DNA of 64,000 bases, taken from positions 40,630,501-40,694,500 of the forward strand of contig JASDFA010000002.1 of the NCBI GenBank assembly GCA_035772735.1, read 5' to 3'. The position numbers and the translations under genes are program-made. The notes beneath the pieces were generated by a model. It was not told the origin of the DNA. It saw nothing but the letters and a program-made list of their open reading frames with translations, and searched no databases. Below are positions 46,533 through 56,996 of the stretch, piece after piece. The DNA is from Datura wrightii. Its lineage: Eukaryota; Streptophyta; Magnoliopsida; Solanales; Solanaceae. The first letter of the stretch is position 1; each line of letters opens with the position of its first letter.

Positions 46533-47405
46533 CAGGAGGTTCTCTTATCCGCTCATAATTGGTAACCCATGAGTCAGCAAGAATTTTGACAAGTTCTTCC
46601 TTTGGTATCTTTCTGGGTATTGGGGTGCATGTGGTAGTTCCATTGGTGGCATCTACATGTAGTAGTAAAGCATCATCTCCACCCGGAAATGAAAGATCTA
46701 TGGCATGGTTCTGAACTCGCCAAGCTATCTGATAGTGAAGAGTTTCCTGGATAGCATCTCTAGCTTGTAGAGCTCCATGTATCTAGACTTGGATTTTTAA
46801 GGCTTATGTCAGATATGGGTCACTAAGGCACATATTGAAATTTGGATATAAGGTGACAAAGACTGTCCCAATGTTCAAGGTGACCTCAGTTGTACCCAAA
46901 TCTACATGTTGTTACTCTTGGTATCGAGTATCAAGGAGTGAAAGGCGTGCAACAACAGGTTAGCCCTTCCTTCCATTATATGACAAGGTTATTCGAATAG
47001 CACCAAGATGAATATGGGTTAATCCGTGAATGTTCCATTGCTTTGGAAAATCATTGGAAATTTGCAGGGTGACAAACTGTTCCCCTTGAGTAGCAAGAAT
47101 AGGATGTTGATTGAGTTTTGAAGCAGCAACATATTCCTTTACTCCTTTAGGTTTATGTTGGACTAAGGAACAAATTTGAGCCATGAATGGGTCATCTTTT
47201 TGGTAAAGGCAGAGTAAGAATTTAGAAGAGGTAAGTAGGTAGAAGACACTTTATTTTCATCTAGGAGTATATCTACTTCATAAATATAGTCATATTTACA
47301 AGAGATGATTTTACTAAGTGTTGAAGACATAGGTACTTTGGTAATGGATTTACAAAGACTAAACGAAGAAGAAAATTTACAAGGACTGGACGTAGACTCA
47401 CTCAT
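46519..47405 (-). pseudogene. Movement-protein-like region of a pararetrovirus-like element
   Basis: On the minus strand the frame opens at 47405 (MSESTSSPCKFSS) and continues through YDYIYEVDILLDE, GEQFVTLQISNDFPKQWN (about 47065-47010) and GLTHIHLGAIRITLSYNGRK. It then runs with about four in-frame stops and a frameshift to the overlap with the next gene at 46532-46519. The pattern resembles 30K-superfamily movement proteins of Caulimoviridae-type endogenous elements, which in viruses carry genomes between plant cells. Identification is by recall of the family pattern; the frame is not functional. Confidence 0.5.
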
Positions 47406-47438
47406 AGCTATTCAAACTGCTCCTCTCTCCAAAAGGAT

Positions 47439-47456
47439 GGGCTGGCTCTGATACCA
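47439..47456 (-). other. Primer-binding site (initiator Met-tRNA) of the pararetrovirus-like element
   Basis: On the minus strand TGGTATCAGAGCCAGCCC lies about 34 bases upstream of the movement-protein-like ATG and three bases after the apparent LTR end. Both plant pararetroviruses and many LTR elements prime with this tRNA. Confidence 0.75.
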
Positions 47457-47459
47457 CTA

Positions 47460-47969
47460 TGGTAGGATAGAGGGATCTGATGCATAGAAGTCGGGCACAG
47501 GGCGAGGAAATAGTGGGAAAGGCCATGACATTGCAACTCCCTTTGTAGATACAGGATCCGCTATAAATTCATTCATTCTCCATGTATTGAGATAGTTTCT
47601 CATGTATTGAAAGATAATTAATAAATATAAATTGATCAGGGAATTTTGAATTTAGAAGGAAAAGGTAAAAAATATTTTTTAATCTATTTATAGTGTGAAT
47701 ATACAATACCATCATATTTGGGGCATTATGATCAAAAACATTCAGCAAAATAATTTGGGAGTGGGATAAGATGAAAAAATTCGGAGTTCATGGGTGGCGG
47801 GTGGGGTATTGTATGAATGAGAGGAGACAATGAATTTTTTTAAGCCAAATTTTGAGGTCAAGCCCCTTTTTTTCAATAATTAGCAGTCCAAGCCCAATAA
47901 TACATATTCCGGTCCAATAAACCTAGCATATCTATTGGTTTATTCGGTCATTCAGACCGAATCCTTACA
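47460..47969 (-). repeat. Possible LTR of the pararetrovirus-like element
   Basis: On the minus strand the segment starts TGTAAGGATTCGGTC and ends CTATCCTACCA three bases before the PBS. It has a TATA box (TATAAATAG, 47684-47692), and its first 35 bases contain a perfect hairpin ATTCGGTC/GACCGAAT. This is LTR architecture, which true pararetroviruses lack. The other end of the element is gone, so no second copy exists here to prove it. A pararetrovirus promoter and leader is the alternative. Confidence 0.4.
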
Positions 47970-48369
47970 TCTGCTCAAAACACGTAAAATTTAGGACTTC
48001 CTAATCTAAGCATGGCATCGGTCTTCAACTTGTAGTTTGTCCTCCTTCATTTGTGGGTGATAAATCAACCTCCTCCCCTTGCGATGGATTGCAGCTCAAA
48101 GAGGTGTGTTGCATTTCTCCATTGCTCCTTGCCTCTCTGTTGTTACTAATATCTTTGCTCTATGCAGGTGGCTTTCTGGTGGATAGTGGTCTTTCGGAGG
48201 TGACAGGTTATGTAGCCAATAGATGGTGACTCCTTAAAGCAGAGATGGGGAAAACCATGTATCCCTAATCTCCTTCTTTGGTCGAATATCTTTGGGTATG
48301 GGAGCTCTGTTGCAAACCTTACTTTTGCCCTCTTTTTTTGCTGGAGAATCCTTTTTGTAGGCTACCCTA
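47970..48369. other. Unassigned 400-bp spacer
   Basis: I see no supported gene, LTR or RNA here. It lies between the pararetrovirus-like element and the tail of the second LINE. Read on the minus strand it has short open stretches that may be part of the LINE 3' end. Confidence 0.4.
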
Positions 48370-49649
48370 CGTATTTTATTTTAACAATAAACCCTTGTTA
48401 ATACAAGACTTTAAAAATACTCTTACTATGAAACTGTGATGGATGACTGTGTTCTTTGCTAGTCGATGTGTCCCTTATCCTTCTTGCTTTAATTCTCAGA
48501 TATAGAATATGAATCTTTTCTGTGTTGAGAATCTTCCTGCATGTAGTTGGTAGTTGATTGAAACTTGTGAACCTGTGTCTACCATTGATATTAAGTGCAT
48601 AGTTAGCTAATGCATCTTTTAACTAGTTCTCTTCCCTGAATGTATGTTGAATTTGTGTGTTTAATTGATTCAACATGCTATGTGTATCATTCATTATGTC
48701 AGCTAGCTCCCAAGGATTCTTTTTAGGCTGAGTGAGTCAGTCTCTAGAATAATATTGTAGTTTAGAGAAATGTAGTATCTCAAAGCACTCCACACCACTA
48801 TCACTTCTGCTTGCATATTTATATTTACTCCAATATCCTTCGCCTCTGCATAAATCAAATCCTCTTTTGTATTCCTTATGCAAAAGCCATATGCACTCTC
48901 CTCTGGATTATCCCTATATGCACCATCAGTATTGCACTTGACCCATTGAGCCTTAGGAAACTCCTATCTAACTATTATGTAATGGAGTCTTGGTTTATAT
49001 GCTAGAAGATAATTGAGCATCTCTCCCCATTGTGAATTAATTTTGATCCAAGGATATTTAAGCTTTAGCAACTAATAAACAGTTTTGCTGACAAAGCTTA
49101 CACATTCTTTGGAAATTTACATCTTTTTCATGCCTCTTAACATTCCTCCTCTTCCAAAGTTCCCACATAATAATAGCAGGAGTGGCCTTATAGATTTATT
49201 TCATCTTAATTGAGGCTGGAGCTTTCCAACACTGGATAATGACTTGTTGTAGATTCATTCCTTCAATGTTTACACCTGCACAAGTAGCAAACTACTTCCA
49301 CAACTTATTAGCTATGGAAGCTGTTAGAAATAAATGGTTTATAGTCTCCTGATGGTATACACTGTCACAAAAATGACATCTGGATACTATTTGCATTCTC
49401 AGATATCATCAGTTGCAATTCTCTCCTTCAAAACTCTCCATAAAAAGAAACAGATTTTAAAAGTTAGCCCCTGTATCCAAACATTTGATAACCAACCATC
49501 CTCCTTTTTCCTCCTAATTAACTAATACGCTGACTGGACTGAGAATACACCATTTGAATTTCCCATCCACTAGGCCTTATCCATCTCATCAGCTACTTTT
49601 GGAGGGATACACTTCATAATGCAAGTTGTCATCTCCTCAGAGAGTTTAC
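48370..49649 (-). mobile_element. L1-type LINE (LINE-B), 3' end, minus strand
   Basis: Minus-strand order: zinc-binding RT-associated segment (CHFCDSVYHQETINHLFL, about 49379-49326), then an RNase H-like domain (WVKCNTDGAYRDNPEE, about 48945-48900, and DLIYAEAKDIGVNINMQ), running with stops and shifts to about 48530, then a tail. This is the C-terminal half of ORF2, absent from LINE-A. Plant L1 elements often carry this RNase H domain. The 5' side is cut at 49649 by A2 (5-bp flank TTTAC). Confidence 0.78.
48530..49640 (-). pseudogene. LINE-B ORF2 remnant: zinc-binding and RNase H domains
   Basis: The CX2C...H pattern at about 49379-49330 and the following HLFL..A....LW spacing match zf-RVT-type domains. 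The downstream NTDGA motif carries the first catalytic acidic residue of an RNase H fold. LILETDSLSL (about 48745-48760) and a DALAN motif (about 48585) resemble later catalytic regions. At least three stops and one frameshift. Confidence 0.72.
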
Positions 49650-51064
49650 TGATCTTGGGCAAATTTATATGCCCAAGTGATACTCAAATGTGTCATTTTA
49701 GCCTTGTTTATCTATCAATGTTTATACATTCTCATGTGATTGGTAATAAAATGTGAATTTATACTAACCAACATGATTAGCATTGTTTTGCAGGTAAAAT
49801 GTAATTTTGGGAAGCTAAAATGCGTGTTGGAAGAGATCGGGGTTGGACTCGGATGTGAGCAAAGGACAAGGCATTAGAAGGCACAAAATAAAGAGGCTCC
49901 ACGATGGAGCCGTGTCACGCTGCCATCGCGGAGGCCTTCTGCCTGGATAGGCCTATTTCTAGTGAAGGTTCGCGTTGGGTCCATGGCACGGTGGCCTGGC
50001 TCCGCGTTGCATGCCGTGCCACGTTGGGCCTGATTACCTGGACCCCCAACTTCCAGTGAGGGTCTGCGTCGGTGGCGTGTCACGGAGGCAGTGCTCCGCG
50101 ATGCACTCCGTGACACGTTGCTTGTTATTCCGGGAAAAATTTCTACTAGTATAAATAGAACACTTAGGTTCATTTTTCAATATTCTGACTTGGTGGAGCA
50201 AGAACGTGGGTTACAGGCAGTTGAGGGGATGAAATTATCAGGGTTTTTCTCTGTTTCCTTCTCCTTGAATTCAATTTCTTGTATGTTTAACACTCATTTA
50301 ACGATGTTTAATCCACAAATGAGTGGCTAATTCCTCTTCTTGCTGAGGTTAAGAACAATTGTATTGAAATGTGATTGTTGATTAAGTTGGTTTTTCATCT
50401 TTTCTTCCATGGTTGTTCTATTGATTCTTGTTCTTACTGCATTAATGTGTGGCCTACGTTAATGTACATCTAAAAAGTCCGGTTTCACTCGAGAGAGCAA
50501 GAAATTGGAAAGTTGTGAATCAATAGGATATGATCTTTTCTTAGTTTGGGAAAATTGAGAATTGATTTACCTTCAGGATAGAAATATACCTGAAAGTCGT
50601 ATTAGTCAATTTAGGAACCTGGTTTGTATGGCTAGAACATGAATTTTCGTTTAACCACAGAAATGTAGGTGAACGGTTCATGATTCTTAAGTTGGGTTAA
50701 ATACGAGAGTTTTAATCCATTGGCAGTAGTTCTTGACTAGCAACCGGAGGAAAAGACTAACCAAATTATATTGATAATTAATTTCTTTACATGTTTATTT
50801 AACCTCAGCATGCTCACATTCATAGTTCAGACTCACAGTAGTTAATCGTTTTAGACTTAGCATAAAAATTAGAACCCAAAAATATCAAATTCTTGGTTAC
50901 ACTGTTGTCTTCATTGTTAAAATTAAAATATAGTAACACTTGAGTAGTTCGTTACCTTATCCCAGTCCCTGTGGGATCGATACTTGGCTTACTTAAGCCA
51001 CTTTACTACTTGTTCGACAACGTGCACTTGCGTGTAAGCATATACCCCACCAAAGTAGCGAACA
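49650..51064 (+). repeat. 5' LTR of A2
   Basis: A 1415-bp LTR beginning TGATCTTGGGCA and ending TAGCGAACA. GC-rich inverted repeats, including CACGCTGCCATCGCGGAGG (49916-49934), lie upstream of the TATA box at 50150-50157. Clearly diverged from the A1 LTRs in places. Confidence 0.92.
50150..50157 (+). promoter_or_regulatory. TATA box of A2 5' LTR
   Basis: TATAAATA about 33 bases after the last CCGTGACACGTTG repeat, as in the other family-A LTRs. Confidence 0.65.
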
Positions 51065-51070
51065 AGTTTT

Positions 51071-51088
51071 TGGCGCCGTTGCCGGGGA
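51071..51088 (+). other. Primer-binding site (Asp-tRNA type) of A2
   Basis: TGGCGCCGTTGCCGGGGA, six bases after the LTR end. It matches the 3' end of a plant aspartate tRNA, the primer typical of Athila elements. Confidence 0.85.
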
Positions 51089-51190
51089 CTGGCAATTGGT
51101 TAAATTGTCTTAAGTGTTAATTTACTATACTTTTATTTTCTTAGTGTTGACAACTTGGTCTTAGCCTGTATTTTGCAGAATTAATCTCTG

Positions 51191-52385
51191 TTGAACACTA
51201 GCAAGAGACAAGGAGCTGGTGGACTCGTATTTAGAGACGGAAAGATTATTTCATCGTCAGCGGAGAGAAGCTCTAGAAAGAAAGTTGCAGTTGCTCAGAC
51301 AAACACTTATGGAGCAATAACAGAATCCACCAATAGTACATGCAATGTTAGTGCCCGAAGAAGTAGCAGCTCGGCCGGTTCGCGAGGTGGCAATCTCACA
51401 TGCTAATAATGTCACATCTAGCATCCGCAAACCTGAGCCAGGAGGGAGGTTCGAGCTTAAACAAAACATGGTGCAATTGCTGCACACTAGCGGGCAGTTT
51501 ACAGGTCTCCCTCATGAAGATCCACCGCAGCATCTCCAAAATTTTTTAGAGATAAGTGACACTTACATCCCCACTGGAGTGTCATCAGATTATGTCCGGC
51601 TTACATTGTTCCCATTTTCACTATTGGGAGAAGCCAAGAGGTGGTTGAAAGTTGAGCCACCTAATTCTATTTCGACGTGGGATGATCTTGCAAGGAAATT
51701 CTTGATACGATTTTTTCCCTCAGGTAAAACAACAAGACTTAGAAGTCAAATTCTAAGTTTCAAATAGAGAGAGGGAGAGAATCTATATCAGGCTTGGGAG
51801 AGATTCAAGTCCATGTTGCGGGATTGTCCTCATCATCATCAATCCAATGATGTGCTGGTGCACACTTTTATAGAGGGTTTGAAACCCCATACAAAAATAT
51901 TGCTAGACTCAGCAGCTGGGGGACAAGCACTGGAGAAAACTTATGAGGAGCTGTATACCTTGTTGAACCGTATTTCACAGGGCAATCCGGAGTGGAATGC
52001 TGATTTGTCAAGAGGAGGGACAAGGAAAGCAGCAGGAGTTCTAGAAGTTGATGGTTTTACAGCTATCGCTGCACAAATAGTTGCTTTACAAAATTAACTC
52101 AACACCCACTTCAGTAACATGACAATGAACCAGCCTCAAGCCCCGGTGAATGCAGTGCAGCAGATTTGGTGTGAAGTGTGCGGAAGCAGTGAGCACTCAG
52201 CTGAGTGTTGTGGAGCAAATCCGGACTCGGTGAACTTTGTGGGAAATATAAAAAGGAACAACCACCAACAGTATGGCAACAACTACAATTCCAATTGGAG
52301 GAATCACCCGAATTTCTCCTGGGGTAGCAACAACCATCAGGGGCAAAGTTCAAGTCTGGGTGTGCAAAGGAACCAAGGAGGGCAG
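51191..52385 (+). pseudogene. Family-A Gag (A2), N-terminal and central part, split by A1
   Basis: The frame shows GRFELKQNMVQLLHTSGQF (about 51450), ETYIPTGVS-like capsid sequence, LARKFLIRFFPSGKTTRLRS and WERFKSMLRDCPHHH, and the zinc knuckle CEVCGSSEHSAECC (about 52172-52213, CX2CX4HX4C). It carries in-frame stops at about 51319, 51765 and 52095. No in-frame ATG exists at the expected N-terminus. It is cut at 52385/52386, and the frame resumes exactly at 62608-62612 after the duplicated GGCAG. Confidence 0.82.
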
Positions 52386-52629
52386 TGATCTTGGGCAGAT
52401 TTATATGCCCAAGTGATACTCAAACGTATCATTTTCGCCTTGTTTGTTGTGCAATGTGTATATATTCTCATGTAGTTGGTAATAAAATGTGAATTTATAC
52501 TAACCAACATGATTAGCATTTGTTTTGCAGGTAAATATGATTTTTAGTTGCTAAAATGCATGTTGGAACTATATCGGAGTTGGACTCGGATGCGAGCGTG
52601 GAAAAGACATTGGAATGCACAAAGTATAG

Positions 52630-52862
52630 GGGCTCCGTGATGGAGCCGTGCCACGCTACCATCGCGGAGGCACACTGCCTGGAGAGGAAATTAAATGGCA
52701 AATTCCAGTGTGGCCTCGCGACAGCTCCGTGGCACGGAGATAGGCCTCCGCATTGGCCTCCGTGCCACGTTGAGGCTATTTTACCGGACCCTGGAATTCC
52801 AGAGAGGGTCCGCGTCCACGCCGTGTCACAGAGGCAGTGCTCCGTGATGGCCTCCGTGACAC
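52630..52862 (+). repeat. GC-rich CTCCGTGNCACG inverted-repeat array in A1 U3
   Basis: Multiple direct and inverted copies of CTCCGTGNCACG or CGTGNCACGGAG, plus CACGCTACCATCGCGGAGG (52652-52670). The same array occurs in the other family-A LTRs and, in part, in the Tekay LTRs and upstream of A1 ORF2 (56644-56804). Confidence 0.8.
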
Positions 52863-52896
52863 GTTGCTTGTTATTCCGGGAAACATTTCCCACTAG

Positions 52897-52904
52897 TATA
52901 AATA
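52897..52904 (+). promoter_or_regulatory. TATA box of A1 5' LTR
   Basis: TATAAATA 35 bases downstream of the last ACACGTTG repeat; the 3' LTR copy is at 61694-61701. Confidence 0.65.
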
Positions 52905-53822
52905 GCACACTTAGGTTTATTTTAATTAGTTCAGACTTGGTGGAGCTAGGACGTGGGTTAGGAGCAGTTGAGGGACGAAAAAGCTAAGGGATTTCTTCTC
53001 TTCCTTTCTTCTTTCTATCAATTGTATGCATGATTTACACTTGTTTTAGGATGATCAATCCACAAATGAGTGGCTAATTCTCTTCCTTGCTGAGGTTATG
53101 AACATTTGTGATGAATTTTGATTATTAATTTTATGGTTTTCTTCTTCTTCTTCTATGTTGTTCTATTGATTCTTGTTCTTACTGCATTAGTGTGTGGCCG
53201 ACATTAATGTACATCTAAAAAGTCCAATTTCACTCGAGAGAGCAAGAAATTGGAAAGTTGTGAATTAATAGGGTATTGTTCTTAACTTGATTTGGGAAAA
53301 TTGGGTTTTGATGTGCTTTCCTGATAGAAATATACTTGAAAGCCGTATTAGTCAGTTTAGGAACCGGAATTGTATTGCTAGGTCATAAATTGCATTTGAT
53401 CACTGTAATATAGACGGATGATTTATGATTCTAAAGTGAAATTGAATACGAGAGTTTTAATTTCTAGGCTACTGTTCTTGGCTAGCAACATGAAGAAGAG
53501 ATTAACCAAATTATTATTATAATCGAATTCATTACTTGTTCTTAACCTTGGCATGCTCATATCCATAGTTTAAATTCACAGTAAATAATTGTTAATAGTT
53601 TTAGATATATATATATTTTATAAACAAAAACTTATTTAATTGTTGGTTACGCTGTTGTTAGCATAATTAGAAGTAAGATAAGAATATAGTGTACTTAGGC
53701 AATTTTACTTATCCTGAGTCTCCTTGGATCGATACTTGGCTTACTTAGCCACTTTATTACTTGTTTGACCACGTGCACTTGCGTGTCGGTTTTACATATA
53801 CCGAACCAGCCGAACAAGTTTT

Positions 53823-53840
53823 TGGCGCCGTTGCCGGGGA
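53823..53840 (+). other. Primer-binding site (Asp-tRNA type) of A1
   Basis: TGGCGCCGTTGCCGGGGA, six bases after the LTR end, identical to that of A2. Confidence 0.88.
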
Positions 53841-53978
53841 GACTAGGCAATTGGTGAAATTGTGATAAGTGTAAATTTACTGTATTGTTGTTTTATTTTC
53901 TTAAGTGTTAACAACTTGGTCTTAGCCTGTATTTTGCAGACTTGATTTCTGTGAACACTGGCAAGGGACAAAGAGCTG

Positions 53979-55131
53979 GTGGAATCTTACTTAGAGCCTG
54001 AACGTGAATTTCATAGTCAACGTAGAGAAGCTCTACAAAAGAAGCTGCAGTTGCTCAGACAATCTATTATGGAGCAACAAAATCCACCAGTTGTGCGGGC
54101 AGTGTTAGTGCCCGATGAAGCAGCAGCAAGGCCGGTTCGCGAGGTGGCAATCCCACACGCCAACAATGTACATTCTAGTATCCGCAAACCAGAGCCTGGA
54201 GGGAGGTTTGAATTAAAGCAGAACATGGTGCAACTTTTGCACACAAGCGGGCAATTTACCGGTCTCTCTCATGAAGACCCACAACAACATCTCCAAAACT
54301 TTTTTGGAGATAACTGACACTTATATACCCGCTGGAGTGTCACCTGATTATGTTCGGCTCGCCTTATTTCCGTTTTCCTTACTTGGTGAAGCCAAGAGGA
54401 GGTTAAAAGCTGAACCACCCAATTCTACATCAACGTGGGATGATCTTGCACGGAAGTTTTTGATTAGATTTTTCCCTTCTGGTAAAACAGCCAGACTTAG
54501 AAGTCAAATTCTAAGTTTTAAACAGAGGGAGGGGGAAAATCTATATCAAGCCTGGGAAAGATTTAAATCCATGTTGCGGGACTGTCCTCATCATCATCAG
54601 TCCAATGAGGTGTTGGTACACACATTTATTGAGGGTTTGGAACCCCATACTAAAATTCTGTTAGATTCAGCAGTTGGAGGGCAAGCGCTGGAAAAGACCT
54701 CTGAGGAGTTGTACACTTTTCTCAACCGAATTTCACAGGGTAATCCAGAATGGAATGCAGATTCATCAAGAGGTGGAGCAAGGAAAGCAGCAGGAGTGCT
54801 TGAAGTGGATGGATTTACAGCTATCGCTGCACAGATAGCTGCCTTGCAAAATCAGTTAAATAATCACTTCAGCAATATGAACTTGAACCAGCCTTCAGCT
54901 TCAGTCAATGTGGTCCAACAGATGTGGTGTGAAGTGTGTGGTAGTAGTGAGCATTCAGCCGAGTGCTGTGGTGCGAATCCTGATTCTGTTAACTTAGTGG
55001 GCAATGCACAGAGAAATCAGCAGCAGTTTGGTAGTGGCTACAACTCAAATTGGAGGAACCATCCGAATTTTTCGTGGGGTAGCAACAACCAACAAGGCCA
55101 AAGTTCTGGTCAGGGTATGCAGAGAAATTAA
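53979..55131 (+). pseudogene. Family-A Gag (A1), one frameshift and one stop from intact
   Basis: Reads LVESYLEPEREFHSQRREAL at the N-terminus, GRFELKQNMVQLLHTSGQF, then an extra T in a T-run at about 54302 shifts the frame. The rest (ITDTYIPAGVSPDYVRLALF, LARKFLIRFFPSGKTARLRS, ERFKSMLRDCPHHHQ) is open to a TAA at 55129-55131 that replaces a glutamine codon. The frame continues directly into protease. The zinc knuckle CEVCGSSEHSAECC (about 54931-54972) is intact. No in-frame ATG precedes the conserved N-terminus; the first is at about 54068. Gag would form the particle that packages element RNA. Confidence 0.85.
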
Positions 55132-56352
55132 GGAGGGCAACAAAACTATCAAGCTCAATTCAGAAATCATAATGCCCCTCCTCCACCACCATCACCTACC
55201 ATTGAGGAGATGTTCAAAACCATGATCACTAATCAGGCACAATTGCAGGCTGACTATGTCAAATTGGCAGCCGAAGTGAAGAATAATCAGTTGGCGACCA
55301 AGGCTCTTGAATATCAGTTTGGGCAATTTGCTAGTGCCCAAAACACAAGACCCAGAGGAGGACTGCCTAGCGACACGGATCCTAATCCGAAGCAGGTGAA
55401 TGTGATGACCACGAGGAGTGGTTTACAGTTGAAGGAGGTGGAATCGGAAAGACCGCCTCAAAAGTCAGGAGCAGCAGAAGTTGAGGAGGAACAAAGTTCT
55501 GATAGGGGGAAGACCAAAGAAGCAGAAGCAGAAAGACCTCCACCCCCGTTCCCTCAACGACTCAAGAAACACAAGGAGGAGGCGTGTTTCAATAAATTTA
55601 TGGAGGTGCTTAAACAGGTACATGTTAATTTACCTCTTGTTGATGTCTTGCAGGGAGTGCCCAAATATGCAAAATATATTAAAGACATCGTGGCCAACAA
55701 AAGTCGTCTGACTGAGTATGCCACGGTAGCTTTGACGGAGGAATGCACTTCCCGGATTCAGAACAGACTGCCCACGAAGCTGAAAGACCCTAGAAGTTTT
55801 ACTATCCAGCTGACTATTGGGCAGAGTATCCAAGCTCGTGGATTATGTGACTTGGGAGCAAGCATAAATCTGATGCCATCTTCGGTATTCAGAAAGTTAG
55901 GTCTAGGGAGTCCTAGACCTACAACTGTAATCTTGCAATTATCAGACAGGTCCTTGGCTAAGCCGGATGGCATTGTTGAGGATGTGTTAGTGCAAGTGGG
56001 CTCCCTCATTTTTCCGGTCGATTTTATTGTTCTGGACTTTGAACCAGATGCTAAGTCCCATTTATTTTGGGACGACCCTTTTTGGCAACCGAAAAAACAT
56101 TAATTTGACGTAGCTGCGGGTCAACTTACAATGCGAGCACATGACAAGGTCGAAGTGTTCGATGTGTACAAAGCACCTAAGCTCTCGATGGTGAATGAAG
56201 AACTCTCAGTGATCAATGTGATTGATCATGGGAACGCTAATCGAATAAATGATTCCCGAGAGTTAATAGGAAGGTCACCTGATAAGGTTGAGAACTACTG
56301 GGGGGAGGACAATGATCGTGAAAAATCGTCCATCACCCTAGTAGATAATTGA
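55132..56352 (+). pseudogene. Family-A protease region (A1), frameshifted near its end
   Basis: Same frame as gag after the TAA. It begins with a Pro-rich linker and MFKTMITNQAQLQADYVKLA (55210 on). The Gag-protease junction reads TRSGLQLKEVE (about 55412). The protease domain has CDLGASINLMPSSVF (about 55846-55890) and GIVEDVLVQVGSLIFPVDF. A one-base deletion at about 56052 destroys the ILGRPFL region; the correct frame resumes and ends at TGA 56350-56352. A2 carries the intact version. No polymerase follows. Confidence 0.85.
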
Positions 56353-56362
56353 GCATAAAGGA

Positions 56363-56410
56363 CGTCGAGCCGCGACGGTAAACCAGGCGCTGCACGGGAG
56401 GCAACCCGTG
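56363..56410 (+). other. Two-hairpin RNA element after the protease (A1)
   Basis: Hairpin 1 is CGTCG (56363-56367), loop AGCCG, CGACG (56373-56377). After a GTAAACCAGGCGC linker, hairpin 2 is CACGGG (56393-56398), loop AGGCAA, CCCGTG (56405-56410). It begins 11 bases after the stop. Family B has the same structure with different paired bases. Confidence 0.65.
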
Positions 56411-56996
56411 AAAAATATTTTCTTTCTTTTTTTAGTGTAAATAATTTTTATTTTTATTTTTCTTTTCTTGATTTGGTATAAATTTTTGTTTAGTTAATAT
56501 TTTTCGTTTTAGTTAGGGAAATCTATTAATCTAACCAATTTTGTTTAGTGAGGTGATTTTCAGGTCTAACGGAGAAAAATATACATGAAATCGGGAAGGA
56601 AAAGGCAAGGTATGAAAAAATAATTTAATTGAAGAAACAGTGCACTGGCGCGTTGGCTCCGTGTCACGGAGGAAGGGCTCCGCGTTACCCTCCGTGACAC
56701 GTTGAAGGCAAAATCTGGATTTTTAAAAAATTCCAGTAAGCCAACGCGTTGGCTCCGTGTCACGGAGGAGGGGCTCCGCATTACCCTCCGTGACACGTTG
56801 CCTTATATTTGGTGCCGGGTCACACCGGGTTGCCGGGTGACCCGCGTGTTTTTCTTTAAATTAACCCCGATTTTTGCCCCTTTCTCCCTATTTCTTTTCC
56901 TCTCCTCGACCAAACACCCAAACCACCCTCCCCAATCAACGTGCCACGCTACTAGGCAAAGCAATCGTCAAGTTTCTTCGGTTCTTCAACTCAAAG
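56411..56996 (+). promoter_or_regulatory. Putative internal promoter and 5' leader of A1 ORF2
   Basis: T-rich sequence (56411-56640) leads to two copies of the GC-rich inverted repeat also found upstream of the LTR TATA box (56644-56705 and 56743-56804; CTCCGTGTCACGGAGG and CCTCCGTGACACGTTG). A weak TATA-like TTATATTTGG (about 56804) and a C/T-rich leader follow, ending at the splice donor CTCAAAG|GTATGT at 56996/56997. A promoter is inferred from the repeated module and the leader-intron arrangement. Confidence 0.45.

Larger units (their letters stand above)
52386..53816 (+). repeat. 5' LTR of A1
   Basis: Begins TGATCTTGGGCAG and ends AGCCGAACA. The first 28 bases include the perfect hairpin CTTGGGCA/TGCCCAAG (52390-52413). 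GC-rich inverted repeats fill about 52630-52862, then the TATA box at 52897-52904. Confidence 0.95.

Noticed and set aside
47970..48369. A possible cellular gene fragment with splice-like sites.
   Set aside because: No consistent coding frame or recognisable domain; more likely the LINE tail or unassigned repeat.
52556..52987. A 143-codon frame present in both A1 LTRs (also 61353-61784), with antisense frames.
   Set aside because: It spans the GC-rich U3 repeats and the TATA box, is poorly kept in the A2 and solo LTRs, and resembles no protein I know. Two copies exist only because LTRs are duplicates.
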